Assembly: GCF_004321985.1 (NCBI RefSeq)
Contig: NZ_SCQN01000012.1
Coordinates: 1-33,136 of the forward strand
Direction: 5' to 3'
Source of the DNA: Castellaniella sp.
Lineage (GTDB): Bacteria; Pseudomonadota; Gammaproteobacteria; Burkholderiales; Burkholderiaceae_B
DNA length: 33,136 bases
Shown: positions 32,579 through 33,136 of the stretch, piece by piece
Numbering within the stretch: the first letter of the stretch is position 1
Layout of the letters: each line of letters opens with the position of its first letter
The notes under the pieces: model-generated
What the model saw: only the letters and a program-made list of their open reading frames with translations
Database searches by the model: none
Told to the model about the DNA's origin: nothing
Made by a program: the position numbers and the translations under genes

Positions 32579-33136
32579 CAATGCCGGCCCAGCGCCGCCT
32601 TCAGCCACTTCACCGGCACCATGGTGGCGTAGTCCGGTGCATCCTTGATCAGCCCGGATTTGAGGTTGAATTGCACCTCGGCATCGAATTCCGCCTGGCT
32701 GATGTCTGGAGTGGCCGGGATCTCGGTCCGCAGGATGGCCAGCAGTCGATCCACGGTCGCATCGTTCATGGTTGGCCGATAAGCCTTGAATAGCGTGCGG
32801 ACCGAGGACGTATCAGCGCTGTGAATGAACTGTTCCGCGTCCGCAATCCCGCGCACGAAGGCGGTTACCTCGGGACTCTTGTGATCCAGTATCGACTGGG
32901 TGGTGAACACGACACCGTGCACCACATGCTTGAGCTGAGGGATGTCTCCCCGGGCTGGAGAAATATAGATGCCGCCGATATGGGTGGCCTCAGCCTGCTG
33001 TCCGACCGGCTGCGGGAAGGAAAGCGCATCCACACGGCCGGTCTTGAGAGCGCCCAGCGCCCCGGTCATATTCGACCCCAGCGACACGAGTGTGATGTCG
33101 GTGGACGAGTGCATTCCCTGCATGCCCAACAGGAAG
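32578..33136 (-). CDS. NitT/TauT family ABC transporter substrate-binding protein, C-terminal part
   Basis: The last about 186 residues of a periplasmic binding protein; the 5' part lies beyond the right edge. Motifs LVSLGSNMTGALGALKTGRVDALSF (read as LVSLGSNMTGALGAL then KTGRVDALSF) are typical of NMT1/TauA-like proteins, in which a gene-dosage-like G-A-L-K-x-G-x-V-D-A stretch lines the ligand cleft. The end PVKWLKAALGRH is usual for the family. Its stop overlaps the ATPase start. Candidate internal starts near 33129 are not real starts, since the family part continues upstream. Substrate is unknown. Confidence 0.85.
   Translation of the reverse strand, partial: FLLGMQGMHSSTDITLVSLGSNMTGALGALKTGRVDALSFPQPVGQQAEATHIGGIYISPARGDIPQLKHVVHGVVFTTQSILDHKSPEVTAFVRGIADAEQFIHSADTSSVRTLFKAYRPTMNDATVDRLLAILRTEIPATPDISQAEFDAEVQFNLKSGLIKDAPDYATMVPVKWLKAALGRH

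Overview
The window reads as a high-G+C chromosome segment of a betaproteobacterium, most likely Burkholderiales and probably Alcaligenaceae (Bordetella/Achromobacter/Castellaniella-like). That placement rests on remembered resemblance of the glnA-ntrB-ntrC, ridA-recG-oxyR, Fpr and hemW-rdgB-rph-yicC proteins and their order; it was not tested by a search. Coding density is very high, no gap exceeds about 250 bases, and I see no insertion sequence, phage gene, integrase, CRISPR array or rRNA. Most of the content is core metabolism plus several nutrient uptake systems.

Layout. 1-2.4 kb: the end of a glycerol-3-phosphate uptake operon (ugpA 3' end, ugpE, ugpC), closed by an 18-bp perfect hairpin. 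2.4-8.0 kb, minus strand: a stand-alone LivJ-type binding protein, oxyR, recG, ridA and a ferredoxin-NADP reductase. 8.1-12.2 kb, minus strand: the nitrogen regulatory operon glnA-ntrB-ntrC, preceded by a near-consensus sigma-54 promoter and two tandem NtrC-type dyads. 12.2-14.9 kb, minus strand: hemW, rdgB, rph. 15-18.4 kb, plus strand: yicC, an Fsr-type exporter and a CynX/NimT-type MFS transporter. 18.4-20.8 kb, minus strand: fabB, fabA and a secreted FlhE-like protein. 20.8-22.1 kb, plus strand: an NRDE (TANGO2-like) protein and a YqeY protein. 22.2-23.2 kb, minus strand: an Old Yellow Enzyme homologue with altered active-site motifs.

23.4-33.1 kb is transport-rich. It has a polar amino acid ABC system (binding protein and two permeases, no ATPase gene), a complete NitT/TauT-type ABC system, a convergent AMP-forming acyl-CoA ligase, a lipoprotein with a SecD P1-head-like domain, a tRNA with anticodon CAU that looks like the lysidine-type tRNA-Ile2, and a second NitT/TauT-type ABC system running off the right edge.

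How the genes fit together. NtrB/NtrC should drive glnA and their own genes from the sigma-54 promoter when nitrogen is short. fabA and fabB form the classical anaerobic unsaturated fatty acid pair. hemW, rdgB and rph are packed as one unit and diverge from yicC across a symmetric element that puts a TACAAT box on each strand. The two NitT/TauT transporters and the acyl-CoA ligase could serve uptake and activation of an organic acid, but nothing in the sequence fixes the substrate. The less ordinary items are the SecD-head-like lipoprotein, the FlhE-like protein away from flagellar genes, the altered Old Yellow Enzyme, the shortened NtrB sensor domain and the transporter operon without an ATPase. 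I do not see an obviously new multi-gene system.
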